Assembly (NCBI GenBank): GCA_002371825.1 | Contig: DFHF01000022.1 | Span: 8,962-72,961, forward strand | Direction of reading: 5' to 3' | DNA: 64,000 nucleotides | Source: Ruminococcus flavefaciens | GTDB taxonomy: Bacteria > Bacillota > Clostridia > Oscillospirales > Ruminococcaceae | In this document: positions 16,984 to 25,608 of the stretch, one piece after another | Layout: every line of letters starts with the position of its first letter | Position numbering within the stretch: position 1 is the first letter of the stretch | Translations under genes and position numbers: made by a program | The notes under the pieces: model-generated | What the model was told of the DNA's origin: nothing | Databases searched by the model: none | What the model saw: only the letters and a program-made list of their open reading frames with translations

Positions 16984-18666
16984 TCAGTTTGAAAAAGCTG
17001 TTCTTTCAAGTTCGTCAGCTCTTACAAGGGCTGTATCGATGTGGCTGCAGAAGTTGTTTTTGCCGACACGTTCAACCAGACCTGCTTTTTCCATAGCGTG
17101 CATAGGCTGCTCATTGACGTGGGAGAATACCACCTTAACGTTGTGACGCTCACAGCGCTTGACAATGCGGGTAAGAGACTCCACACCTGTAGCGTCTACA
17201 GCGGGAACATTTCTCATACGAATTACCAGAACATCGATATTCTTATCATCAAGCATATACTTGAACTTATCGCTTGCGGCAAAGAACATAGGTCCGTTTA
17301 TCTCGAATACACGGGTATTCTGAGGAATTTTCTTCAGGAGGATGTTATCGGGGTCAGTATCCTCGTCATCGATGTCTACCCAGGCATGAGCCTCGGTAAC
17401 ATCTGCCATACGCTTCATGAAGAGAAGTGCTGCAAGAACGATTCCCACACCAATAGCAACTACAAGGTCAAATACAACTGTGAATATAAGTGTTACGAAA
17501 AGCACCATTATATCGCTCTTAGGAGCAGTCTTTATTGTGTTGCGGATATTTCTCCAGCCGCACATATTGTAGGCAACTATGAAGAGTATTGCGGCGATAG
17601 TGGGCATTGGGATAAGTGAGGCATAGGGCATGAGCACCAGAAGTATAATCAGTACCACTACAGAGTGGACCATACCTGCGATAGGAGTACGTCCGCCGTT
17701 CTTTACGTTAGCTGCAGTACGGGCAATAGCGCCGGTCGCAGGGATACCTCCGAAGAGTGCGGAGCCGATATTTGCGGCACCCTGTGCAACGAGCTCCATA
17801 TTTGAGCGGTGCTTTGAGCCTATCATACCGTCAGCTACAACGCAGGAGAGGAGGGATTCAACTGCTGCAAGCACAGCAATTGTGAAAGCATTTGGAACGA
17901 GAGCCTTTACTCTTGCGAATGTTACTTCAGGAACAGTGAATATCGGAGGTGCGGAGGAGATAGAATACAGGTCTCCGATAGTATTGACATTTATGCCTGA
18001 GAGCTCAACTATAGCTGAGCATACGATGACTGCTATCAGGGATGCAGGTATCTTCTCCAGTTTTTTCGGCCATATTATCAGGATAGCCAGGGACAGCAGT
18101 CCTATCAGGAGAGCCTGCCAGTTGATAGTGTGCATACGGAGGCATATCTCGGATACCTTGTCAACGGTCTCAACTGGAGCCTTCTCGAATTTAAGGCCCA
18201 GGAAGTCCTTTATCTGGCCGATAAGTATTGTAACTGCGATACCGAATGTAAAGCCTGTAGTTATGGTGCCGGGGATGTACTTGATGAGGGCTCCGAAACG
18301 GAAAAGTCCCATGATAATCATGATGACACCGGCCATAACAGTGGAAATGATAAGTCCGTCCATTCCTTCGGAAGCCACGATGCCTGCAACTATAGTTGCA
18401 AATGCGGCAGTAGGACCAGCTATCTGCACACGGCTTCCTCCCAGGAAGGCCACTATGAATCCGGCTACGATAGCGGTATAAAGACCCTGTTCAGGTCCGA
18501 CACCGGATGCCAGTGCCAGAGCGATAGAGAGGGGGAGAGCGATTATCGCAACGATGACTCCGGCTATAAGGTCCTTGATGAACTGCTCTTTAGAGTAGTT
18601 TTTCATTACGGAGAAAAGCTTTGGTTTAAGCTTCTCCTCAGTCGGTTTTTTTACATTTTCAGCCAT
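16984..18666 (-). CDS. SulP family anion transporter with STAS domain
   Basis: The 560-residue protein has a short cytoplasmic N-terminus, about 12-14 membrane segments (about 30-435) with the family core ALPLSIALALASGVGPEQGLY and FGGIPATGAIARTAANVKNGGRTPIAG, and a C-terminal STAS domain (about 445-550; VLVIRMRNVPAVDATGVESL). SulP proteins carry sulfate, bicarbonate or dicarboxylates; the substrate cannot be chosen from sequence alone. It stands alone, with its own promoter and terminator. Confidence 0.92.
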   Translation of the reverse strand: MAENVKKPTEEKLKPKLFSVMKNYSKEQFIKDLIAGVIVAIIALPLSIALALASGVGPEQGLYTAIVAGFIVAFLGGSRVQIAGPTAAFATIVAGIVASEGMDGLIISTVMAGVIMIIMGLFRFGALIKYIPGTITTGFTFGIAVTILIGQIKDFLGLKFEKAPVETVDKVSEICLRMHTINWQALLIGLLSLAILIIWPKKLEKIPASLIAVIVCSAIVELSGINVNTIGDLYSISSAPPIFTVPEVTFARVKALVPNAFTIAVLAAVESLLSCVVADGMIGSKHRSNMELVAQGAANIGSALFGGIPATGAIARTAANVKNGGRTPIAGMVHSVVVLIILLVLMPYASLIPMPTIAAILFIVAYNMCGWRNIRNTIKTAPKSDIMVLFVTLIFTVVFDLVVAIGVGIVLAALLFMKRMADVTEAHAWVDIDDEDTDPDNILLKKIPQNTRVFEINGPMFFAASDKFKYMLDDKNIDVLVIRMRNVPAVDATGVESLTRIVKRCERHNVKVVFSHVNEQPMHAMEKAGLVERVGKNNFCSHIDTALVRADELERTAFSN

Positions 18667-18705
18667 TTTAATACCTTCTTATAATCAAATTCACAGAACT
18701 TTATC

Positions 18706-18734
18706 ATTATACTACTAATAATTGCCGATTTCAA
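18706..18734 (-). promoter_or_regulatory. Promoter of the SulP gene
   Basis: Minus strand -35 TTGAAA (18734-18729), 17-base spacer, -10 TATAAT (18711-18706). The leader is about 35 nt. Confidence 0.75.
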
Positions 18735-18814
18735 GGGATTTTTTTAGTTTTGTGAAAATTCGGTGAAATAAATATAATCTGGTAAGCGGTTGAAAATTAA
18801 TTATATACGATTCA

Positions 18815-18846
18815 ACAAAAAAAGACTGCACCTGAGTGCAGTCTTT
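18815..18846 (-). terminator. Terminator of the ispH-S1 transcription unit
   Basis: AAAGACTGCA pairs with TGCAGTCTTT, with seven T residues on the minus-strand 3' side. It lies 16 bases after the ispH-S1 stop codon and ends the long minus-strand gene run. Confidence 0.85.
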
Positions 18847-18861
18847 TACGCAATATCTTAA

Positions 18862-20880
18862 TTATTCAGCATCCTCAGAAGGAGCAATGCCAGCCTCGTC
18901 AGAGTAAACTACATCAGAAGCAGCCTCTTCCTCAGCCTCTTCAGCCTCATCGTTCTCGATAAGAGCACGCATTGAGATGCTGATCCTCTTGGACTCTGTG
19001 TCGATGTCGATAATCTTAACATCAACCTCATCACCTACAGAGAGGATGTCCTTAACGTTCTCAACCTTCTTGTCAGCGATCTGAGAGATGTGGATGAGAC
19101 CGTCAACACCGTCGATGATCTTAGCGAAAGCACCGAAGCTTGTGATAGAAACGATAGTTGCCTTAACAACGTCGCCTACTTTGTAGTTAGCCTTGAAGAT
19201 CTCCCAAGGATTGTCCTCAGCCTTCTTGAAGCCGAGAGAGATCCTGTTCTCCTCACGATTGAGATCCTTGATGTAAACTTCAAGAGTATCACCAACAGAA
19301 ACGACCTCGCTGGGGTGCTTGATCCTCTTCCATGAGAGCTCAGAGATATGAACCATACCGTCGATACCACCGAGGTCAACGAAAGCGCCGAAGCTTGTGA
19401 GTGACTTAACCTTGCCGACGAATGTCTGGCCAACTTCAGCTGTCTCCCAGAACTTAGCCTGAGCCTCAGCCTTGCGGGCATTCTGAACAGCCTTGATAGA
19501 ACCAACAGCTCTCTTCTTGCCTTCTGTAACTTCGATAATTGTGAATTCAACCTTTTTCTTAAGGAGCTCATCCAGCTCAGCGCCTCTGGGGAGACCTGTC
19601 TGAGAAGCGGGGATGAACACTCTTACACCGAGGTATGTGAGAGTAACGCCCTTGTTAACAACGTGCTGAACAACGCCCTCGAGAACAGTGCCTTCCTCGT
19701 AAGCCTTGACAACAGTGTCGTAACCAGCCTGCTCGTCAACCTTCTTCTTGGAAAGCTGAGCAGTACCCTCTGCGTCATTTACCTTGATAACGATAAGCTC
19801 GATCTCGTCGCCGACCTTAACGATATCCTCGGGCTTCTGTGAAGGATCATCAGTAAGATCCTCAAGCTTAACGTAGCCGGTATGCTTTGTACCGAGATCA
19901 ACGGTGATCTCAGCATTATCAACGCCTACAACTATGCCCTTGACTTTTTCTCCTGTATGTATTTTTTTGAATGACTCGTCGAGCGCCTGAGCGAAGTCGA
20001 TCTCCTCATCCTGAATTGCTGTGAGATTTTCATTCTCTGCCATGGTTGTTTGTACCTCCTTGATTATATAAGCGGGGGTGGAAGCCCCTGCAGTAATGCC
20101 GATTCTTTCAGCGGCGGGAAGTTTTAAGGACCGAAGCTCGTCCGCATTTTCAATGTGATACGTTTTGCAGTAACGGCTGCACACCTCATATAATTTTACG
20201 GTGTTGGAGCTGTGTCTGCCTCCTACGACGAGCATAATATCAGAATTCTGAGCGAGCTTGGCTGCATCAGACTGTCTTGCGTCGGTTGCGTTGCAGATGG
20301 TATCAAATATAACTATGTCTGGATCGTTCTTCGGGATCACGTTTAAACACTCATCCCATACTACTATATTATACGTTGTTTGAGCCACAATTGCAAGCTT
20401 TTTTTTCAAATTTATGTATTTTTTTTCAAAAAAGTCTTTTAGCTCAAAATTGTCCTTGAAAACAAGGTGATTTTCGTCACAATGCCCAACTATGCCCTGT
20501 ACCTCGGGATGTGAGCTGTCTCCGGCAATTAGGATAAAATAGCCTTCTTTTGACTTTTCGGATACTATTTTATGTATCCTTGAAACGAAGGGGCAGGTGG
20601 CATCCAGCATACGGCAGCCTTTGGCTTCGATCTGCTCATAAATGTCTCTTCCCACACCGTGGGAGCGTATTACAACGGTCTCATCCGGGGCAAGCTCATC
20701 CACGCTGCTGATCGTTCTTGCGCCTTTTGACTGCATATCGCTGACAACGTCCTGGTTATGGATTATCGGGCCAAGCGTAGCCACTTTTGTGTTCTTTTCG
20801 AGTTCGCCGTAGACCATTTTTACTGCACGGTCAACGCCGAAGCAGAATCCGGCGGACTCAGCAACAGTGACCTTACTCAT
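18862..20880 (-). CDS. ispH: IspH (HMBPP reductase) fused to four S1 RNA-binding domains
   Basis: The 672-residue fusion has IspH at residues 1-278 with the three iron-sulfur Cys ligands (Cys13 in GFCFGVDRAV, Cys96 in DATCPFV, Cys196 in TICNATD), catalysing the last step of the MEP isoprenoid pathway. Four S1 domains follow (about 300-650), the last two with the typical FGAFVDL/FGAFAKI and GLIHISQI cores, and an acidic tail. IspH-S1 fusions are known in Clostridia. The ATG at 20880 is chosen because AAGGAGG precedes it; it overlaps plsC by 8 bases. A very strong internal site AAGGAGGT (20061-20054) precedes Met280, exactly at the IspH/S1 junction. Residues 280-672 may therefore also be made as a separate 393-residue S1 protein. 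Confidence 0.93.
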   Translation of the reverse strand: MSKVTVAESAGFCFGVDRAVKMVYGELEKNTKVATLGPIIHNQDVVSDMQSKGARTISSVDELAPDETVVIRSHGVGRDIYEQIEAKGCRMLDATCPFVSRIHKIVSEKSKEGYFILIAGDSSHPEVQGIVGHCDENHLVFKDNFELKDFFEKKYINLKKKLAIVAQTTYNIVVWDECLNVIPKNDPDIVIFDTICNATDARQSDAAKLAQNSDIMLVVGGRHSSNTVKLYEVCSRYCKTYHIENADELRSLKLPAAERIGITAGASTPAYIIKEVQTTMAENENLTAIQDEEIDFAQALDESFKKIHTGEKVKGIVVGVDNAEITVDLGTKHTGYVKLEDLTDDPSQKPEDIVKVGDEIELIVIKVNDAEGTAQLSKKKVDEQAGYDTVVKAYEEGTVLEGVVQHVVNKGVTLTYLGVRVFIPASQTGLPRGAELDELLKKKVEFTIIEVTEGKKRAVGSIKAVQNARKAEAQAKFWETAEVGQTFVGKVKSLTSFGAFVDLGGIDGMVHISELSWKRIKHPSEVVSVGDTLEVYIKDLNREENRISLGFKKAEDNPWEIFKANYKVGDVVKATIVSITSFGAFAKIIDGVDGLIHISQIADKKVENVKDILSVGDEVDVKIIDIDTESKRISISMRALIENDEAEEAEEEAASDVVYSDEAGIAPSEDAE
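20054..20061 (-). promoter_or_regulatory. Internal ribosome binding site for a separate S1 protein
   Basis: AAGGAGGT lies 10 bases before the ATG at 20043-20041 (Met280 of the fusion). This is a perfect match to the anti-SD and sits at the domain junction, so it probably allows independent translation of the S1 part (18862-20043). Inference from position and sequence. Confidence 0.6.
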
Positions 20881-21526
20881 CGGCAGCCTCCTTGTTTTCA
20901 TCCTGTTGTGTAACGGTATCCTGTGAAGGCTCCGGAGTTCCTTCCACGAGGGCTTTGATGTCGTCCATATAGCGCTTTTTCAGCTTTACGAGCTGACGGG
21001 GATTCGGGTCCTCCTGGGAGTCAACATAGTCCTGGGGATAGATGGGCTCTCCGTATTTTACGATGAGCTTTGTACGGAATTTCAGCTTCTCTCCGTAGCA
21101 TACACCTACGGGTATCACAGGCTTTCCGGAACGTGCAGCTATAAGTGCAGCTCCGGTATGGCCACGGCCGACTTTTCCGTCCTTAGAGCAGGTGCCTTCA
21201 GGGAATATCATGAAGTTGCGGTTATTATTGAGTGCTTCGATGGATTTGTCGATAGCACCGGTATCACCCTTGCCTCTTGCAACCGGAAATGCGCCCAGGG
21301 AGCTTATTAGCCATGCGAAGAGTTTGTTTTTAAAGAGCTCTTCCTTTGCCATAAATGATATTTTTCCTCTTGCGCCGCAGGCTACGAGAGGCGGGTCGGT
21401 ATAGCTGCGGTGGTTCGGAGCGTATATGACAGTTGTATCCTTCGGGATATTTTCTTTGCCTTCAAAGTGAAGGTTGTAAAGAATGCGGAAATAGAGCCGC
21501 ACAAGAAATTTCAGAAAAGCATACAT
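20873..21526 (-). CDS. plsC: 1-acyl-sn-glycerol-3-phosphate acyltransferase
   Basis: The 217-residue PlsC makes phosphatidic acid at the membrane. It has the catalytic NHRSYTDP (HX4D) block, the acyl acceptor block FPEGTCSKDG and PVIPVGV. It overlaps the cmk stop by one base (TAATG) and the ispH-S1 start by eight, so translation is coupled. The cmk-plsC-ispH order is common in Clostridia. Confidence 0.93.
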   Translation of the reverse strand: MYAFLKFLVRLYFRILYNLHFEGKENIPKDTTVIYAPNHRSYTDPPLVACGARGKISFMAKEELFKNKLFAWLISSLGAFPVARGKGDTGAIDKSIEALNNNRNFMIFPEGTCSKDGKVGRGHTGAALIAARSGKPVIPVGVCYGEKLKFRTKLIVKYGEPIYPQDYVDSQEDPNPRQLVKLKKRYMDDIKALVEGTPEPSQDTVTQQDENKEAADE

Positions 21527-22197
21527 TATTTATCACATCCTGTTTTTTCGGTGATTATGCGGATTATCTCGTTTGCAGAGCCTTCAAGATCGAGGTTGGT
21601 GGTATCAACGAGCACAGCATCCTCAGCTTGTTTAAGGGGAGCAGTCTCACGGTGCATATCCTGATAGTCACGCTTGATGATATCGTCGAGTATTTCCTGA
21701 TATGATGGGCAGTCAGGCTTCTCGGCAAGCTCCTTATAGCGGCGGTTAGCTCTTTCCTCAGCAGAGGCGGTGAGGAATATCTTAACATCAGCGTCGGGGA
21801 GGACTACAGTTCCGATATCACGGCCGTCCATGATAACGTTGTTGGAGCGGGCGATGCTCTGCTGAGTGTCAAAGAGATATGCTCTTACTGCCGGGATAGC
21901 GGAAGTCCTTGAAGCGGCCATAGATATCTCGGGAGTTCTGATGACATCGGAAACATCCCTGTCACCGAGGAAAACTCTCTGGGCACCGTCGATGAATCTG
22001 AGAGAAACGTCAGCCTTTGGAAGTGACTTCTCGATATCCTCATCCGGTATGTTGTTCTCGGTGATGAAGAGTGCGATAGTGCGGTAGAGTGCTCCGGTAT
22101 CAACATATATGAAGCCCAGCTTCTTGGATACCATTTTTGCGATTGTGCTTTTTCCTGCACCGGCAGGACCGTCGATTGCGATGTTGATATTTTTCAT
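21526..22197 (-). CDS. cmk: Cytidylate kinase
   Basis: The 223-residue kinase phosphorylates CMP and dCMP. It has the P-loop GPAGAGKST near residue 10, YVDTGALYR, DGRDIGTVVLPDA and a lid region TASAEERANRRYKEL. AAAGGAG precedes the ATG. It follows the CmpB-like gene by 52 bases. Confidence 0.95.
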   Translation of the reverse strand: MKNINIAIDGPAGAGKSTIAKMVSKKLGFIYVDTGALYRTIALFITENNIPDEDIEKSLPKADVSLRFIDGAQRVFLGDRDVSDVIRTPEISMAASRTSAIPAVRAYLFDTQQSIARSNNVIMDGRDIGTVVLPDADVKIFLTASAEERANRRYKELAEKPDCPSYQEILDDIIKRDYQDMHRETAPLKQAEDAVLVDTTNLDLEGSANEIIRIITEKTGCDK

Positions 22198-22249
22198 TGT
22201 TTTTACTCCTTTATTATGATGAAATATTATACTTTTATGTAGGGCAGTA

Positions 22250-22774
22250 TTACCGTTCCTTCATAAGCTGGCTGACAGATATGGTAAGATCAGCAGCAAG
22301 TGCGGTTATTCCGATAAGGCTGAGGGCTCCGCATATCCATACCGGCAGTTTTTTGCTCAGCCAGCCGGATATGGGTCTCAGCACCCAGAAATATATTACT
22401 GCCATGCCTCCGAATACTGCACTTGATATTACACAGGAGCGGTCAAGTATTGACAGCGGCCATGTCCTGTAAGTCCAGAACTGCTGATGGAAGATGAACT
22501 CCAGCAGGTAGGAGGCTCCCAGTTCAAATACAGTAGTCAGAAGTGATGCGAATACGAACAGGAACAGCGGATTCCGCTTTTTCCTGAGTACTGCCAGCAG
22601 GATGAACGCTCCCACGGCATATATCGGAACTACAGGCATATGGAGTATGCCCCTGTTCTCATATTTCCTGAACATTATCCACATGACTGAGACCTCATAC
22701 AGCCAGCCTGCCAGACCGGCAGTATAGAACTCAAATACATAGCGGAAAATGCCCCTTATATATTTTTCCTTCAT
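22250..22774 (-). CDS. CmpB-like (PF06541) membrane protein
   Basis: The 174-residue protein has about five membrane helices and fits the PF06541 family (annotated as putative ABC transporter permease, though no ATPase partner is present). Supporting features are YTAGLAGWLYEV near the start, GILHMPVVPIYAVGA, and a Trp/Tyr-rich central loop (FWTYRTWPLS). Function is unknown; the permease label is by family name only. It begins 9 bases after the yccF stop, within the long operon. Confidence 0.7.
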   Translation of the reverse strand: MKEKYIRGIFRYVFEFYTAGLAGWLYEVSVMWIMFRKYENRGILHMPVVPIYAVGAFILLAVLRKKRNPLFLFVFASLLTTVFELGASYLLEFIFHQQFWTYRTWPLSILDRSCVISSAVFGGMAVIYFWVLRPISGWLSKKLPVWICGALSLIGITALAADLTISVSQLMKER

Positions 22775-22783
22775 ATCATCCTC

Positions 22784-23155
22784 TTATCGGTTTATCGGAA
22801 CTATCCTTGCACCAAAGGGCATGAGTGCAAGCCTTGCAAACTTGAACATCTGAAGCCCGAATGGTATCCCGATTATTGTGATGCACATTATCAGTCCCAC
22901 GAACAGGAAGAAAAGTGACATTGATACTCCCACTGCCAGCAGCCAGATAATATTTCCCAGCAGACTTACTGTCCCGCTGCCGTACTGGATATCCTTTCCG
23001 AATGGGAAGAATGAAAGTCCGGCGAATTTGAAGCACTGTACCCCGAATGGGATAGCTATTATCGTGATGCAGCAGAGCAGACCGGCGATTATCCAGAAAA
23101 AACCGGCAATAAGTCCGCATATCAGAAACCAAAGAATATTTCCCAATGTTCCCAT
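22784..23155 (-). CDS. YccF domain membrane protein
   Basis: The 123-residue protein contains the duplicated YccF pattern: ILWFLICG-x-x-AGFFW-x-x-AGLLCCITIIAIPFGVQCFKFA, repeated later as IIWLL...CITIIGIPFGLQMFKFARLALMPFG. Each half has a membrane hairpin. YccF proteins are small inner-membrane proteins with no firm role. Start supported by AAAGGGG. It lies 15 bases downstream of the flavoprotein gene. Confidence 0.85.
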   Translation of the reverse strand: MGTLGNILWFLICGLIAGFFWIIAGLLCCITIIAIPFGVQCFKFAGLSFFPFGKDIQYGSGTVSLLGNIIWLLAVGVSMSLFFLFVGLIMCITIIGIPFGLQMFKFARLALMPFGARIVPINR

Positions 23156-23170
23156 ATCATTTTACCCCTT

Positions 23171-24388
23171 TTACATATACAAAGCCGCAGAATATGCGGT
23201 AGAAAAAGCTATCTGAAGATTGAAGCCGCCGGTGTAGGCATCAATGTCGATGACTTCACCTGCAAAGAATAGTCCCGGCAAAAGTTTTGATTCCATAGTA
23301 CGAGGGTCTATCTCCTTGACGGATACCCCTCCGCTGGTTATGATGGCCTCGTCTATGGGACGGAATCCGGATATCCTTACCGGGAAGGACTTGATGAGTT
23401 CTCCGAATTTATGCCTCTGTTCACGGGTTATCCCGTTGACCTTCTGTTCAGGAGAAATGCCGCTGAGCCTTACTGCCACCGGTATAAGCTTTGCCGGCAG
23501 AAGCTTTCTTATCCCGTTTATGAAGTCACGGTTGAGGTTTTCCGCAAAATCACGCTGTATCCTTGCGTCGAGCTGTTCCGGAGAAAGACCGGGTTTAAGG
23601 TCTATCTTCAGGCTGTATCTGTTGGGCTCCATTTCTCTAATGTGAGAGCTTGCACTTAGCACAAGAGGTCCCGAGAGGCCGAAGTGAGTGAAGAGCATCT
23701 CCCCGAGTTCGCTGTATATTGGTTTTTCTCTGTCATAGAGAGTGAGGGTGACATTCCTGAGTGAAAGCCCCATCATCTCTGCGCAGAATTTGTCCGGAGA
23801 TGTCAGCGGCACAAGACTTGGCTTCAGCTCAGTAATTGTGTGGCCGGCTGATTCTGCAAGAGTATATCCGTCGCCGGTAGAGCCGGTGTTAGGATAGGAT
23901 TTCCCTCCGCAGGCGATAAGTACGGAATTTGCCATATATTCTTCGTTTCCGGAGCGTACTCCGCAGCAGCGTCCCTCATTTATGATAAGCTTTGTAACTC
24001 TTTTGTGTATCACTTTTACTCTAAGTTTTTTCATTTCCCCAGCCATTGCATCTGCAATGTCATCAGCCTTGTCGCTGACGGGGAACACACGGTTCCCTCT
24101 TTCGGTTTTCAGAGCTACCCCAAGCTCCTCAAACAGAGCCATTGTGTCCTCAGGGGAGAAAAGTGAGAAGGAGCTGTACATAAATCTGGGATTTACAGGG
24201 ATATTCCGCATATGCTCCTCTGAGGGAGAGTTATTGGTGACGTTGCAGCGTCCCTTTCCGGTTATGCGGAGCTTTCTGCCCAGCTTTTCATTTTTTTCAA
24301 ATACAAGCACGGATTTGCCCAGCCTTGCCGCCTGTAAAGCAGCCATACAGCCGGCAGCACCTCCGCCGATTATGATAATATCAGTCAT
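23171..24388 (-). CDS. BaiN/HI0933-like NAD(P)/FAD-dependent oxidoreductase
   Basis: The 405-residue flavoprotein starts with the FAD dinucleotide-binding motif IIIIGGGAAGCMAALQAA and continues with the family motifs KLGRKLRITGKGRCNVTN, FGLSGPLVLSAS, EAIITSGGVSVKEIDP and a C-terminal GLFFAGEVIDIDAYTGGFNLQIAFSTA-type block. In the gut, BaiN acts in bile acid dehydroxylation, but most family members have no known substrate. It overlaps DUF3006 by 8 bases. Confidence 0.9.
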   Translation of the reverse strand: MTDIIIIGGGAAGCMAALQAARLGKSVLVFEKNEKLGRKLRITGKGRCNVTNNSPSEEHMRNIPVNPRFMYSSFSLFSPEDTMALFEELGVALKTERGNRVFPVSDKADDIADAMAGEMKKLRVKVIHKRVTKLIINEGRCCGVRSGNEEYMANSVLIACGGKSYPNTGSTGDGYTLAESAGHTITELKPSLVPLTSPDKFCAEMMGLSLRNVTLTLYDREKPIYSELGEMLFTHFGLSGPLVLSASSHIREMEPNRYSLKIDLKPGLSPEQLDARIQRDFAENLNRDFINGIRKLLPAKLIPVAVRLSGISPEQKVNGITREQRHKFGELIKSFPVRISGFRPIDEAIITSGGVSVKEIDPRTMESKLLPGLFFAGEVIDIDAYTGGFNLQIAFSTAYSAALYM

Positions 24389-24596
24389 TTTTTCTGATGC
24401 GCCTCCGCAGTTTATTCTTCATGGCTGCACGTCGGGCAGCGGTAGCCGCTTTATCAGTCATCCAGCCATTTTCGCTTCTGACGAGGATATCTCCTTCCCG
24501 GGCATCCTCCGGGAGCTGATGCCCCGGTATGTTCAGTATGCCGTTTTCTGTTTCAAGTACAGCAATATCGCCTTCAAAGCGTTCGAGTATAGTCAT
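24381..24596 (-). CDS. DUF3006 domain small protein
   Basis: The 71-residue cytoplasmic protein begins MTILERFEGDIAVLETENG, the DUF3006 pattern (a small beta barrel of unknown function), and ends in a very basic tail. It starts 2 bases downstream of the MBL-fold hydrolase stop, the pairing usually seen for DUF3006 and ComEC-like hydrolases. Small but well supported by family and by overlapping neighbours. Confidence 0.8.
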   Translation of the reverse strand: MTILERFEGDIAVLETENGILNIPGHQLPEDAREGDILVRSENGWMTDKAATAARRAAMKNKLRRRIRKND

Positions 24597-24597
24597 A

Positions 24598-25608
24598 TCA
24601 GTCCCTTTCCGTCCTTACGGTGAGAGCTTTTCCGTCGGACTCGAAAACTATGGTTCCGCACAGGTCGGTGCGGAATATCTTATCAGTGAAGGCTGAGAGC
24701 CTTTGTATGGTACTGTCATGCGGGTGACCGTAGGGATTCTCCGTTCCGCAGGAAATGACAGCATAGTCCGGAGTAACAGCGTCAAGCAAAGCCTGGGTCG
24801 AGGATGAACCGCTTCCGTGATGTCCGGCTTTGTAAACATCTGCATGGCCCAGCCTTCCGCTTTCAGTCATTTCTGTTTCGGATAGAGCTTCGGCATCGCC
24901 TGTAAGCAGGAAGGTGTTTTCACCGTGAGTTATGTAAAGGCAGACAGAGTAGTCGTTCAGGTCTTCATAGCCTGTTCCGGCGGGAGCGACTATCTCAGCT
25001 TTTGCGTCGCCCAGAAAAATCGAGCGTCCTGCCTCTGATTCGGTTATCGACAGCCCCTTGTCATCGCAGGAATCAAGGAAACGGTCAAAGAAACGGTATG
25101 TGGGTATAGCATCGTCAGGCAGCGGCGGTATTATCACCTCGCCTATACTGAACTCGTCTATTATTTTGTAAAGTCCGCCCATATGGTCGGAGTGGGGATG
25201 AGTCCCAATGACGTAATTGAGTTTTTTCACGCCCATTTCTTTAAGGTAGTGTATGACCTTATCTGTCTCTGACTCCTCACCGCTGTCGATAAGCATGGTC
25301 ACGCCGTCGGCCTCGATGAAGGCTGAGTCGCCCTGTCCGACGTCAATGAAGTGTACTGACAGCTTATCATCAGTGAGCAGCGGAGAAACCGTATTGAGAC
25401 GGGGCTTTATCAAGAAATGCCATACCGAAAACAGTATTATCGCAGCGGCAGCAGCGGCTTCGATAATATGCTTTATTTGCCGCCTTTTCTTCCTTTTTTT
25501 CCGCTGAAAGTAGTCTTCGAGCTTTTCGAGGAGCTCCTGCTGCTGAACTGTGAGCGGGGAGCCTTTTGGTGCTCTGTATGACGGGAAGCCTTCCCTGCGT
25601 GGTTCCAT
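24598..25608 (-). CDS. ComEC/Rec2-like MBL-fold metallohydrolase
   Basis: The 336-residue protein has a cytoplasmic basic N-terminus, one membrane helix (about 49-67) and an extracellular metallo-beta-lactamase domain with SVHFIDVGQGDSAFIE, the metal-binding HPHSDHMGGL and a later GHHGSGSSST. This resembles the C-terminal domain of ComEC, a nuclease for incoming DNA, but the channel part is missing, so it is a stand-alone hydrolase. The first 45 codons overlap the 3' end of ygiQ by 136 bases in another frame. No better downstream ATG exists, and the membrane helix needs this start. Confidence 0.85.
   Translation of the reverse strand: MEPRREGFPSYRAPKGSPLTVQQQELLEKLEDYFQRKKRKKRRQIKHIIEAAAAAAIILFSVWHFLIKPRLNTVSPLLTDDKLSVHFIDVGQGDSAFIEADGVTMLIDSGEESETDKVIHYLKEMGVKKLNYVIGTHPHSDHMGGLYKIIDEFSIGEVIIPPLPDDAIPTYRFFDRFLDSCDDKGLSITESEAGRSIFLGDAKAEIVAPAGTGYEDLNDYSVCLYITHGENTFLLTGDAEALSETEMTESGRLGHADVYKAGHHGSGSSSTQALLDAVTPDYAVISCGTENPYGHPHDSTIQRLSAFTDKIFRTDLCGTIVFESDGKALTVRTERD

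Noticed and set aside
22776..23132. Overlapping open frame in the yccF region
   Set aside because: It is out of frame with the duplicated YccF pattern, is rich in Arg/His/Ser and has no ribosome site.
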